Below, one piece after another: positions 52,370 through 61,013 of a DNA stretch of 64,000 nucleotides. The position numbers were made by a program, and so were the translations under genes. The stretch lies in NCBI GenBank assembly GCA_947494035.1, contig CANLTN010000012.1, forward strand, positions 1-64,000, in the 5' to 3' direction. The DNA comes from Pseudovibrio sp947494035 (GTDB taxonomy: Bacteria > Pseudomonadota > Alphaproteobacteria > Rhizobiales > Stappiaceae). The notes under the pieces are model-generated. The model saw nothing but the letters and a program-made list of their open reading frames with translations, was not told where the DNA came from and made no database searches. Each line of letters opens with the position of its first letter. Position 1 is the stretch's first letter.

Positions 52370-53083
52370 ATGAGACTTTCAAGCCCAATTCATAAGCTTA
52401 AAAGACAAGCTAAACTGCAGGCCCGTGAGGGTGGGGTGCCGCTCCATTCGGCGTTGGATCAGCTTGCGCAGCAAGAAGGCTACAACAGTTGGAGCCATCT
52501 GTCGGCAGCCACGTCTCCATCTGGTCGAGCCCAGACCTTGCTAAAAGAGCTGGACCCCGGCGATCTGGTCCTGATCGCTGGACGCCCCGGTCAGGGGAAG
52601 ACCCTGTTTGGGTTAGAGCTGGCACTGCAAGCGAGTAAAACTGGTGTAGAAAGCCACTTCTTCACGCTGGAATATACGCCAGCCGATATTCTCAAACGCA
52701 TCACTCAGCTCGGTAAAAATCCGGCAGAAACGAGCAGTTTATTCAAGGCCGATTGCTCTGACGAGATATGCGCCAGCTACATCATGACCAAGCTGCGTCA
52801 TGTGCAGAAAAGAACGCTGATTGTCATAGATTATCTTCAGCTGCTAGATCAGAACCGCAAACATCCAGAACTGGCAACTCAGCTTGCCCAGCTTAAGGAA
52901 TTCGCACAGACCACCGGCAGCATAATCATGATGATATCGCAGATTCACAGAGACTTTGACCTGACCACCAAAGCCCTGCCGGAGTTGTCAGACATTCGCC
53001 TGCCAAATCCGGTTGACCTGAGTGCCTTCACCAAAACCTGCTTCCTCCATAAGGGAGAAATCGGCTTCGAAACTGTCGGCTAG
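52370..53083 (+). CDS. RecA-fold ATPase related to the DnaB C-terminal domain
   Basis: 237 residues. Residues 1-45 (LKRQAKLQAREGGVPLHSALDQLAQQEGYNSWSHL in outline) form a short helical domain found in other proteins beside enzymatic domains. From about 62 a RecA-like ATPase follows: Walker A GRPGQGKT (71-78), SHFFTLEYTPADILKRI, Walker B VIDYLQLLDQ (about 148-158) and MISQIHRDFD. This order resembles the DnaB helicase C-terminal domain without its primase-binding N-terminus. It may move or remodel nucleic acid or protein; no partner is known. The gene is monocistronic and convergent with a GST gene. Confidence 0.82.
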   Translation: MRLSSPIHKLKRQAKLQAREGGVPLHSALDQLAQQEGYNSWSHLSAATSPSGRAQTLLKELDPGDLVLIAGRPGQGKTLFGLELALQASKTGVESHFFTLEYTPADILKRITQLGKNPAETSSLFKADCSDEICASYIMTKLRHVQKRTLIVIDYLQLLDQNRKHPELATQLAQLKEFAQTTGSIIMMISQIHRDFDLTTKALPELSDIRLPNPVDLSAFTKTCFLHKGEIGFETVG

Positions 53084-53100
53084 AGCGCACTCAATAAAGA

Positions 53101-53134
53101 TGTAGCTGCCCGAGAAAACCCAAAGGCAGCTACA
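53101..53134. other. Perfect 10-base stem-loop between convergent genes
   Basis: TGTAGCTGCC pairs with GGCAGCTACA around a 14-base loop. It lacks a T-run on either strand. It may end transcripts of the ATPase and GST genes or protect their 3' ends. Confidence 0.5.
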
Positions 53135-53151
53135 CGCACGAGGATGACGGC

Positions 53152-53769
53152 CTAATCCAGCATGCCTGCTGCTTTCACGGTCTTCACAGAGTTACGCTCT
53201 TCCATAAGCTTTTGGAATGCGTGGAACTTGGGAAACTGGCTGATGTCCACGCTATCGCCTTCAAGCCATGTGCTGACCACATATAGATAGGCGTCTGCGA
53301 TGCTGAAGGTTTCACCCAGCACGTATGGGCCTTTAAGGAGGTTCTCTTCCACATAGGCACAGCTGGCTGTCATGGTCTCTGGCACCTTGGCGCGCATGTC
53401 ATCCCAGCTTTCCTGCTTGTCGGCCCAACGGGCACCGCGCAGCTTGTGGGCGTGGTTTACATGCATGGTGGAGGCCAGATAGTACATGGCCTCGCGCATC
53501 TTTGCGGCCTTGAAAGGGTCGTCCGGCTTCAGGCTGTCCTCAGGTGCAAGGTCGGCAATATAGTCGAGCAGGGCACCCGTTTCCGTCAAAATGCCGTGGT
53601 CGGTCACCAGAACCGGAACTCGCCCTTTCACGTTCACATCCAGCAGCTGTGGGCGGCTGACCTCCGGGTTCCGGAAGTCAATTTTGTGAGTGGTGTAAGG
53701 CACACCGGCTTCTTCAAGGGCAATGGCAACGGCAATAGAGATGGTACCGGGGGCGTAATAAAGTTTCAT
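53152..53769 (-). CDS. Glutathione S-transferase
   Basis: 205 residues from ATG 53769. The N-terminal thioredoxin fold is KLYYAPGTISIAVAIALEEAG, followed by NVKGRVPVL (the cis-proline) and LTETGALLDYIAD (glutathione binding), then an all-helical C-terminal domain. The beta class GST resembles small bacterial detoxification enzymes. The substrate is unknown. CAGG lies upstream of the ATG. Confidence 0.9.
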   Translation of the reverse strand: MKLYYAPGTISIAVAIALEEAGVPYTTHKIDFRNPEVSRPQLLDVNVKGRVPVLVTDHGILTETGALLDYIADLAPEDSLKPDDPFKAAKMREAMYYLASTMHVNHAHKLRGARWADKQESWDDMRAKVPETMTASCAYVEENLLKGPYVLGETFSIADAYLYVVSTWLEGDSVDISQFPKFHAFQKLMEERNSVKTVKAAGMLD

Positions 53770-53975
53770 GAGCAACCTGATTTGCTGGAATAGTTCGATA
53801 GCCCAACACACTAGACGGTGTAATCCCGTCCTGCAATTGAGCTAAACGTGAGGGGAAATTGAGAGATGCCCTAAGAAGGTCGGTCTGTTTCATGAAAAGG
53901 GTCTGCTAGGAGAGCAAAGAAGTATGGTGCGCAGGAGGAAGGGCCCAAACATGGCACACCTAATCCCTGCGCAGT

Positions 53976-54524
53976 CTACCCCATAATCCGCGCCGGATTG
54001 CCGACCACGGTAGCACCCGCTGGCACATCCTTGGTCACCACACTGCCAGCTCCCACGATGGCTTCATCGCCGATGGACACGCCGGGCATCAGAATCGCCG
54101 CCCCGCCAATCCAGACCCGCTTGCCAATGGTTACCGGCTTGGCGATCTCCAGCCCCGCACAGCGCTTTGCAGCGTCTTTGTGGTGCTGAGCGCAGTAGAT
54201 CTGAACATTCGGCCCAAGCATGGTCTGAGCGCCAATCCGCACAGGGGCACTATCCAAAATGGTACAGCCCGCATTGAGAAAGACATTCTCTTCCAGATGG
54301 ATGTTGATGCCATAGGAGCAATGAAACGGCGCCTCAATAATGGTGCTCGCTGTTGTGCTACCAAGCAACGCCCGCAGGGCAGGGCTGATCTGGCCACGCT
54401 CGGTTGGATGCATAATGCGATGTTCATGCACAGCATGGTACGCCGCCTGCCGCAACGTCTCCAGCTCGTCATCCATGCAGGAGTACCATTCCCCCGCTTC
54501 CATCTTTTCGCGTTCAGTTTTCAT
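53976..54524 (-). CDS. Sugar O-acetyltransferase (LacA/NodL type)
   Basis: 182 residues with a left-handed beta-helix hexapeptide fold: FLNAGCTILDSAPVRIGAQTMLGPNVQIYCAQHHKD and ITIGKRVWIGGAAILMPGVSIGDEAIVGAGSVVTKDVPAGATVVGNPARIM-type repeats. The N-terminal part (EREKMEAGEWY) matches the maltose/galactoside/NodL acetyltransferase domain. It transfers acetyl from acetyl-CoA to a sugar hydroxyl. It precedes nothing in common with the paa genes and is probably an unrelated gene. Confidence 0.9.
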   Translation of the reverse strand: MKTEREKMEAGEWYSCMDDELETLRQAAYHAVHEHRIMHPTERGQISPALRALLGSTTASTIIEAPFHCSYGINIHLEENVFLNAGCTILDSAPVRIGAQTMLGPNVQIYCAQHHKDAAKRCAGLEIAKPVTIGKRVWIGGAAILMPGVSIGDEAIVGAGSVVTKDVPAGATVVGNPARIMG

Positions 54525-54590
54525 GATGGGTCTTTTTCCTCAAGTCGTCGCGGAACTCTCGGAGAAATCGACGATGTGTGCAAGCTGGAT

Positions 54591-55214
54591 TTATCGCAGG
54601 CTACCAGAAAAATCTTTGCCTTGAATGGACCGAGAACCATTCAGCAGCAGCTCCACCACAAGATCAGCGTAGCCCTCCCGGCTCAGATCACCACCCGGCT
54701 TGAACCACAGGTAAGACCAGTTCAGCATCCCGAACAAGCTCATGGTGACCGGCTTGACCAAAGCACTGCCATCCCCAAACTGCGGATTGGTCGCCGCAAC
54801 GGCCTTGGCGAATATCGCAACAAGCTTCCGCTCCAGCTCAATGATGTCCTGTTTCTTCTCCACCGGAAGGTAGGAGAGCTCGTTGATCTGCAGCTTGTGC
54901 TCAGAATCTGCATCCTCATAGGCCAGCAATAACGCACGGCATAAACTGCGCAGCCGCTGCAACGGAGGTTGGTCCTCCTGTGAAGCGCTTTCCACCGCAT
55001 CCACCAGCTCTTCAAGGTGGGCGCTGATAATGTCTATCAGCAGCGTCTCTTTGTTTTCATAGTAGTGGTAGAGCAAGGCCTTGGAGAAGCCGCAGATCTT
55101 GGCGATCTGCGCCATTGAGGTTTTGTCATAGCCATGCTGCGCGAAGGCGCGCGCCGATAACTTTAAGATGGATTTGCGTTTGTCGTCATAATCCGCTGCT
55201 CTGGTGCGCGCCAT
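54591..55214 (-). CDS. paaR: TetR-family regulator of phenylacetate catabolism PaaR
   Basis: 207 residues. The N-terminal helix-turn-helix (SARAFAQHGYDKTSMAQIAKICGFSKALLYHYYENKETLL) is TetR type, with a C-terminal ligand domain. It is the last gene of the minus-strand paaG-paaI-paaK-paaR run, 14 bases after paaK. PaaR regulators respond to phenylacetyl-CoA. The operator candidate is at 57958-57971. The symbol rests on context and family. Confidence 0.82.
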   Translation of the reverse strand: MARTRAADYDDKRKSILKLSARAFAQHGYDKTSMAQIAKICGFSKALLYHYYENKETLLIDIISAHLEELVDAVESASQEDQPPLQRLRSLCRALLLAYEDADSEHKLQINELSYLPVEKKQDIIELERKLVAIFAKAVAATNPQFGDGSALVKPVTMSLFGMLNWSYLWFKPGGDLSREGYADLVVELLLNGSRSIQGKDFSGSLR

Positions 55215-55228
55215 GCTTTTTATTTCCG

Positions 55229-56542
55229 CTAGTTTTCTTTAGGCCGCAGGTCCACAACCCGCTTGGCCTTGCCTTGGCTTCGTTCTATGGAATTGGGCGG
55301 TCCCACGTCTACCCCAACCGAAATTCCGATGTTGTTTTTCACATGAACCGCCAGCTCTTTAGCGCTCGCCTGACGATCAGCATCAGAGGCTGCATGCGCC
55401 GCCGCTTCCACCTTGACCATCAGCTGATCCATACGCCCTTTGCGTACAAGTTCAATCTGGTAGTGAGGGGAGAGCCCGTCGCAGCGCAGCATCTGCTCCT
55501 CGATCTGGCTCGGGAACACATTCACACCCCGCACGATCATCATGTCGTCTGACCGGCCTGTGACCTTCTCCATGCGCCGCATTGTGCGTGCAGTACCCGG
55601 CATCAAACGGGTCAGGTCGCGGGTACGATACCGGATGATCGGCAGGCCTTCCTTGGTCAGCGTGGTAAACACCAACTCACCCTCCGAGCCATCGGGCAAA
55701 ACCTCACCACTCACCGGATCAATGATCTCGGGGTAGAAGTGATCCTCCCAGATGTGTAGGCCGTCCTTGGTCTCCACACACTCCTGCGCCACCCCTGGAC
55801 CCATCACTTCGGACAGGCCATAGATATCAACCGCATGCATATCAAAGGCTTGCTCGATTTCCTCGCGCATGGAGTTGGTCCACGGTTCGGCCCCAAAAAT
55901 GCCGATCTTGACGGAACTCTTACGCGGGTCGAGACCCTCTTTGCGGTACTCATCCAAAATGGAAAGCATATAAGACGGGGTCACCATGATGATTTCCGGC
56001 TTGAAATCCTCGATCAGTCGCACTTGCCGCTCTGTCATACCGCCGGACATGGGAATGACCGTACAGCCAAGCGCTTCCGCCCCGTAGTGCGCGCCCAGAC
56101 CGCCCGTAAACAGCCCGTACCCATAGGCGATGTGCACTTTATCACCCGGCTTGCCACCCGCAGCGCGAATGGAACGGGCAACGACACCCGCCCAGGTCTC
56201 AATGTCCTTCTGGGTGTAGCCCACAACCGTCGGCTTACCCGTGGTGCCGGAGGATGCATGAACGCGGCAGATGTCCTCCTGGGGAACAGCAAACATCCCG
56301 AACGGATAGTTGTCGCGCAGATCCTGTTTGGTGGTGAAGGGAAACTTCGCCAGGTCTGCAAGGCTCTTTAAGTCGTCGGGATGCACACCAGCTGCATCAA
56401 AGCTGTTCTTGTAAAATGCGACGTTGTCATAGGCATGCCGGATCGACCAGCGCATGCGCTCCAGTTGCAGCGCGGCAAGCTCCTCCCGTCCGGCAGTTTC
56501 AATGGGCTCCAAATCAGCCCTGCGTTCCTTAACCTCCAACAT
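55229..56542 (-). CDS. paaK: Phenylacetate-CoA ligase
   Basis: 437 residues from ATG 56542 (GAGGAGGAG upstream); the frame is open to 56569. The AMP-binding motif is ASSGTTGKPTVVGYT, and GYGLFTGGLGAHYGAE and MIVRGVNVFPSQIEEQ are family-diagnostic. It activates phenylacetate to phenylacetyl-CoA with ATP, the entry step of the pathway. It is flanked by paaI upstream and paaR downstream. Confidence 0.96.
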   Translation of the reverse strand: MLEVKERRADLEPIETAGREELAALQLERMRWSIRHAYDNVAFYKNSFDAAGVHPDDLKSLADLAKFPFTTKQDLRDNYPFGMFAVPQEDICRVHASSGTTGKPTVVGYTQKDIETWAGVVARSIRAAGGKPGDKVHIAYGYGLFTGGLGAHYGAEALGCTVIPMSGGMTERQVRLIEDFKPEIIMVTPSYMLSILDEYRKEGLDPRKSSVKIGIFGAEPWTNSMREEIEQAFDMHAVDIYGLSEVMGPGVAQECVETKDGLHIWEDHFYPEIIDPVSGEVLPDGSEGELVFTTLTKEGLPIIRYRTRDLTRLMPGTARTMRRMEKVTGRSDDMMIVRGVNVFPSQIEEQMLRCDGLSPHYQIELVRKGRMDQLMVKVEAAAHAASDADRQASAKELAVHVKNNIGISVGVDVGPPNSIERSQGKAKRVVDLRPKEN

Positions 56543-56591
56543 TCTCTCCTCCTCAAATGCTGGTACCAATCAATAAATCAAATCAACTGCT

Positions 56592-57014
56592 TCACTCGAT
56601 ATGCTTTCCCTTGATAGTTCTCGAGTTTCCGCGAAATTCTGCAATGCGTGTGCCATCCTGATTACACACATGAACGTCATAGACGCCAGAGCGACCCTGC
56701 ACGGTGATCTCTTCAGCGCTTGCCGTCAGAACATCCTCTTCAAAGGCGGGGGCGAGGTAGGTGATGGAACACTGAAACGCCACAACACGCTGGTTGTGGC
56801 TGTTGCACGCAAAGGCAAACGCACTGTCTGCAAGGGTGAAAATATACCCGCCATGGCACGTCTTATGCCCGTTGGTCATGCGCGCCAGCACGGGCATGGA
56901 GATCACCGCACGTCCCGGCGCAATCTCCTCCAGCTTCATGCCAAGCGCTTGTGTGGCCTCATCTTCGTCCCACATGGAGGCAGCAACGGCCTCCGCCAAT
57001 TCCTGCTTGTCCAT
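56592..57014 (-). CDS. paaI: Hydroxyphenylacetyl-CoA thioesterase PaaI
   Basis: 140 residues of the hotdog fold: MTNGHKTCHGGYIFTLADSAFAFACNSHN includes the HGG motif and catalytic Asp. It removes dead-end CoA esters to free CoA. Its start shares one base with the paaG stop (TGATG), so it is translationally coupled to paaG. Confidence 0.94.
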   Translation of the reverse strand: MDKQELAEAVAASMWDEDEATQALGMKLEEIAPGRAVISMPVLARMTNGHKTCHGGYIFTLADSAFAFACNSHNQRVVAFQCSITYLAPAFEEDVLTASAEEITVQGRSGVYDVHVCNQDGTRIAEFRGNSRTIKGKHIE

Positions 57015-57829
57015 CAGCGCTTGCCTGAATATTTCGGAGTGCGCTTACCCATAAAGGCGGTCACACCCTCCAGATAATCCGGCGTACGGCCCGCTTCGCC
57101 CTGATAATCCCGCTCCAGATCAAGCTGCTCATCCAGCGTATTACCTTCAGAAGCATTGAGCGCCTGTTTGATCAGGCCAAGCCCAACGGTTGGCCCCACA
57201 GAAAGCTCCTGAACCATGGCTGTGGCTTCTTGCAAAAATGTCTCGGCAGGTGAGCACTTCCAGATCATGCCCCATTCCTCTGCTTGAGCGGCGGTAATCG
57301 GCGTGCCCAGCATGGCAAGACCGCGCGCACGGGCAGAGCCCACGAAGCGTGGCAGGAAGTATGTACCGCCAGAATCCGGCACCAGACCAATCTTGGCAAA
57401 CGCCTGAATGAACTTGGCTTTCTCAGAGGCAATCACGATGTCACAGGCCATTGCAATGTTGGCACCAGCCCCAGCAGCAACGCCGTTGACCGCACATACA
57501 ACCGGCACATTGATCGACTTCAGCTTGCGAATGAGTGGATTATAAAAATCACCGATGGTCTGCGTGAGATCCGGTGGAGGGGAGTCCGGTGTCGGTTTAA
57601 CACGGTCACCCAGATCCTGACCCGCGCAGAACCCTTTGCCCGCAGCCGTCAGCAAAATAGCGCGGCAGTTCTCATCCGCGTCTGCTGCTTCCAGTGCAGT
57701 GTACAGCGCACGGTGCATCTCGTCGTTGAACGAGTTCAGCTTGTCAGGACGGTTCAGTGTAATCACGTGGTAGGTGTCTTTCACATCCACCAAAATGCTC
57801 TGCTTGGACATGACGCTCGTCTCGCTCAT
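57014..57829 (-). CDS. paaG: 2-(1,2-epoxy-1,2-dihydrophenyl)acetyl-CoA isomerase PaaG
   Basis: 271 residues of the enoyl-CoA hydratase/isomerase family from ATG 57829 (GGGAGAG upstream). LNRPDKLNSFNDEMH, GKGFCAGQDLGDR, NGVAAGAGANIAMACDIVIAS and GLVPDSGGTYFLPRFVG match PaaG closely. It converts the ring epoxide to the oxepin-CoA. First gene of paaGIKR; divergent from paaN. Confidence 0.93.
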   Translation of the reverse strand: MSETSVMSKQSILVDVKDTYHVITLNRPDKLNSFNDEMHRALYTALEAADADENCRAILLTAAGKGFCAGQDLGDRVKPTPDSPPPDLTQTIGDFYNPLIRKLKSINVPVVCAVNGVAAGAGANIAMACDIVIASEKAKFIQAFAKIGLVPDSGGTYFLPRFVGSARARGLAMLGTPITAAQAEEWGMIWKCSPAETFLQEATAMVQELSVGPTVGLGLIKQALNASEGNTLDEQLDLERDYQGEAGRTPDYLEGVTAFMGKRTPKYSGKR

Positions 57830-58177
57830 GGTCTCTCCCTCCAAATAGGTCAGTCATCGCATGCCAGTGAACCTCTCGAATTCATGAGGAAAGGCCTCTG
57901 GAAAACCTAATCACTTCGTAGGCTGGTCGATGGTTCTAGCAATTTTTGCTTGAAATGACTGACCGGTCGGTAAATTATTGTCTGGAAGTGAAACCGCTGT
58001 CAATTGGAATTCAAAGCGTATTGCCCAAAAGTGGAAGCCGGTTTTGGGAAGAAGATACGCAGGAAACGAAAGACCTTTAAAGTGTTCGCGCGATCTGGAG
58101 TAATCGTAGAACGCTTTAAAGGTCACACATTGGTCGAAGAAGCACTGCGTCAACCGCGTGTTTTTCGAGGAGGAACA
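57830..58177. promoter_or_regulatory. 348-base divergent paaG/paaN promoter region
   Basis: It contains the palindrome at 57958-57971 and no credible gene. The frame open upstream of paaN ATG 58178 to 58004 has no conserved residues. Confidence 0.6.
57958..57971. promoter_or_regulatory. TetR-type palindrome, candidate PaaR operator
   Basis: ACTGACCGGTCGGT is a 14-base palindrome with one mismatched pair; its centre GACCGGTC is perfect. ACCGACCGGTCGGT-like sites are known operators of TetR-family PaaR regulators. It lies between the divergent paaG and paaN genes, so it can control both. Confidence 0.75.
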
Positions 58178-59842
58178 ATGAGTAACTTTTTTGAAGCGCA
58201 TAAAGAAACGCTCTTTAAGGCAGTAAAGACAAGTAAATCAAGAGATTACTGGTCCGCTTATCCGGAGATTGCCTCGGGCAAGATCTATGGCGAAACGGCT
58301 AAGGACGATCAGGCTGCCGAGTTTGAGGGAATGCTCGGCAAGCCATTTGCGCTGGGCCAGCCAACCAACGGTAGCTGGGTTGGTGCCGAAGCTTCGCCCT
58401 ACGGCAAAGAGCTGGGCGTCACCTATGAAGACGCTGATCCCGCCGAGCTAATCAAAGCAGCGCAGGAAGCTGGTAAGAGCTGGGCCAAAGCGAGCGTTGA
58501 AGAGCGTGTCGGGGTTGCGCTGGAAATGCTCGCCCGCATCAACAAAAAGTCCTTCCTCATCGCCAATGCGGTGATGCACACGTCCGGTCAGGCGTTCATG
58601 ATGGCATTTCAGGCAGGTGGCCCACACGCGCAGGACAGGGGACTGGAAGCCGTTGCCTATGCCTATGACGCAATGACCCAGACACCAAACGAGGTGACTT
58701 GGACCAAGCCGCAGGGCAAGCATGACCCAATCGTGCTTGACAAGAAATTCCGCGTTGTGCCACGCGGTGTCGCGCTGGTCATCGGCTGCGCCACCTTCCC
58801 AACCTGGAACACCTATCCGGGCATGTTCGCAAGCTTTGTGACCGGCAATCCGGTCATCATCAAACCACACCCAATGGCGATCCTGCCAATGGCCATCTCC
58901 ATCCAGATTGGCCGCGAAGTGCTGAAAGAAGCCGGTTTTGATCCAAACGTCCTGCTGCTGGCAGCTGACACCCCGGACGCGCCAAAAACCAAGGAACTGG
59001 TCACCGCAGACGCAGTCAAGATCATTGACTTCACCGGCTCCAACACCTTCGGCAAATGGGTGCGCGAAAACGCAGGCGATGCACTGGTTTACACCGAAGA
59101 AGCTGGCGTCAACGCAATCACAATTGACTCCACCGACAACCTGCGCGGCATGGCCAGCAACATCGCGTTCTCCCTGTCGCTCTATTCCGGCCAGATGTGC
59201 ACCACACCGCAAAACATCTTCATTCCCCGTGATGGTATTGAAACCAACGACGGCAAGAAGAGCTTTGAGGACGTGGCAGACGTCATCAAGGTTTCACTGG
59301 ACAAACTCCTCGGAGATCCTGCCCGTGCCGCCGCTATCCTCGGCGCGGTGCAAAACCCGGCCACGCTGGAGCGTATTGAGACGGTCGGCAAGCTCGGTAA
59401 GGTGATCCGTCAGTCTGCACAGGTTGAAGGCATGAACGGCGCACGCTCTGCAACGCCAACAGTGGTGGCGGTCGATTCCAAAGAGGAAGAAGCCTATATG
59501 CAGGAGCGTTTTGGCCCGATCTCCTTCATCATCGCCTGTGATGACATTGATGACGCCATCTCCCGCGCAGCTGGCTCTGCAAAGAGCCACGGCGCAATCA
59601 CCGCCGCGCTGTATTCCACCGATGAAGCAGTGATCGACAAAGCCGTTGATGCCTATGCATGGGCTGGTGCACCGCTGTCCGTCAACCTGACCGGCAACAT
59701 CTACGTGAACCAGTCAGCAGCCTACTCTGACTTCCACGTCACCGGTGCCAACCCGGCAGGCAACGCCAGCTTGACAGACGGTGCCTACGTAGCCAACCGC
59801 TTCCGCATCGCCACCGTGCGAAGACAAGCAGCAATGGCGTAA
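58178..59842 (+). CDS. paaN: Phenylacetic acid degradation protein PaaN (ring-opening aldehyde dehydrogenase type)
   Basis: 554 residues from ATG 58178 (GAGGAGGA upstream). Aldehyde-dehydrogenase fold: VIGCATFPTWNTYPG, FTGSNTFGKWV, the general base Glu in YTEEAGVNAI and the catalytic Cys in SGQMCTTPQNIF. It oxidises the ring-opened semialdehyde-CoA of the phenylacetate pathway. Unlike PaaZ, it has no C-terminal R-specific enoyl-CoA hydratase domain, so ring hydrolysis would need another enzyme. Divergent from paaGIKR. Confidence 0.92.
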   Translation: MSNFFEAHKETLFKAVKTSKSRDYWSAYPEIASGKIYGETAKDDQAAEFEGMLGKPFALGQPTNGSWVGAEASPYGKELGVTYEDADPAELIKAAQEAGKSWAKASVEERVGVALEMLARINKKSFLIANAVMHTSGQAFMMAFQAGGPHAQDRGLEAVAYAYDAMTQTPNEVTWTKPQGKHDPIVLDKKFRVVPRGVALVIGCATFPTWNTYPGMFASFVTGNPVIIKPHPMAILPMAISIQIGREVLKEAGFDPNVLLLAADTPDAPKTKELVTADAVKIIDFTGSNTFGKWVRENAGDALVYTEEAGVNAITIDSTDNLRGMASNIAFSLSLYSGQMCTTPQNIFIPRDGIETNDGKKSFEDVADVIKVSLDKLLGDPARAAAILGAVQNPATLERIETVGKLGKVIRQSAQVEGMNGARSATPTVVAVDSKEEEAYMQERFGPISFIIACDDIDDAISRAAGSAKSHGAITAALYSTDEAVIDKAVDAYAWAGAPLSVNLTGNIYVNQSAAYSDFHVTGANPAGNASLTDGAYVANRFRIATVRRQAAMA

Positions 59843-59867
59843 GGCAAAGCCTACGCGACAGAATAAA

Positions 59868-59900
59868 AGAAAGGGCCGGTGCAATGCATCGGCCCTTTTT
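59868..59900. terminator. Bidirectional terminator between paaN and iolG
   Basis: AAAGGGCCGGTGCA pairs (one G-T) with TGCATCGGCCCTTT, with T residues on the plus side and T-rich sequence on the minus side. It serves both convergent genes. Confidence 0.88.
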
Positions 59901-59922
59901 ATAAATGAATGGCCAGACCAGC

Positions 59923-60915
59923 TTAACCGTTTGCCAGCTCACGTGCTTTCGCAACTTCAGCTGTAGCGGTTTCGGCCAGCTCAAGAGCTTTCAAACCGTC
60001 GATGCCACTTGGAGACATGGCTGTGCCCTCAGTCAAAGACTTCACGAAAGACTCCAGCTCGATGCGGTAGGCATCAACATAGCGCTCCATGAAGAAGTCC
60101 ATCAAAGGTTCTGCCGTATATCCGTTCTCGTTGGCGACAGTCACTGTGGTCGTACGTTGGTTCTCGGCAGAAACAAGTCCTTTAGAGCCATGCACTTCCA
60201 CACGCTGGTCATAGCCATAGGTGGCGCGGCGGGAGTTGGTGATCACTGCAATTTTGCCACTTGCTGTCTTCAACATCACAGTCGCGGTGTCCACATCGCC
60301 AGCCTCGCCGATAGCCGGATCCACGATGCTGCTGCCCATTGCCGAGATATCGACAATCTCTTCCCCAAGCAGGAAGCGGGCCATGTCAAAGTCATGGATC
60401 ATCATGTCCTTGAATAGACCACCAGAACGCGCTGCGTACTCTGCTGGTGGCGGGGAAGGGTCGCGGGAGGTGATCTGGACCAGCTCAACCTCACCAATAG
60501 CACCAGCTTCGATCTGGCGTTTGACTTCAGCAAAATTCGGGTCAAACCGGCGGTTGAAGCCAACCATCAACTTGGCGTCGGTCTCTTCAACAACCTTAAG
60601 GCACTCACGCACACGCGCGCCGTCCAGATGGATTGGCTTTTCGCAGAAGATTGCCTTGCCTGCACGCGCCGCCTGTTCAATCTGCTCAGCATGCAGATCG
60701 GTCGGGGTCGCGATGATCACAGCGTCGATAGCAGGATCGTTCATGATCGCATCAAGACTATCAATGCGCGCACCTGTCTGTGCTGCAATCTCCTTAGCAG
60801 CATCTTCAAACGGATCATACACAGCAGCCAGCTTTGCATTTGCAAGCTGGCTCACAGCTTTTGCGTGGGTTTTGCCAATGCGGCCAGCTCCCAACAGTCC
60901 AATTGAAACAGTCAT
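59923..60915 (-). CDS. iolG: Inositol 2-dehydrogenase
   Basis: 330 residues. The N-terminal Rossmann fold (GLLGAGRIGKTHAKAV) is followed by EKPIHLD, with its catalytic lysine, and GFNRRFDPNF. HDFDMARFLLGEE includes a conserved active-site Asp-His region. It oxidises myo-inositol to scyllo-inosose with NAD. It lies 98 bases after iolB, last in the iol run, and is probably cotranscribed. Confidence 0.94.
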   Translation of the reverse strand: MTVSIGLLGAGRIGKTHAKAVSQLANAKLAAVYDPFEDAAKEIAAQTGARIDSLDAIMNDPAIDAVIIATPTDLHAEQIEQAARAGKAIFCEKPIHLDGARVRECLKVVEETDAKLMVGFNRRFDPNFAEVKRQIEAGAIGEVELVQITSRDPSPPPAEYAARSGGLFKDMMIHDFDMARFLLGEEIVDISAMGSSIVDPAIGEAGDVDTATVMLKTASGKIAVITNSRRATYGYDQRVEVHGSKGLVSAENQRTTTVTVANENGYTAEPLMDFFMERYVDAYRIELESFVKSLTEGTAMSPSGIDGLKALELAETATAEVAKARELANG

Positions 60916-61013
60916 AGCTTATCTTTCACAACAGCTTTGCGCCTACTCAAACATAGAATACGCGCTATTGAATGTGTGTTCCCGAAGACAAAGACACGGA
61001 AACACGCGATAAA

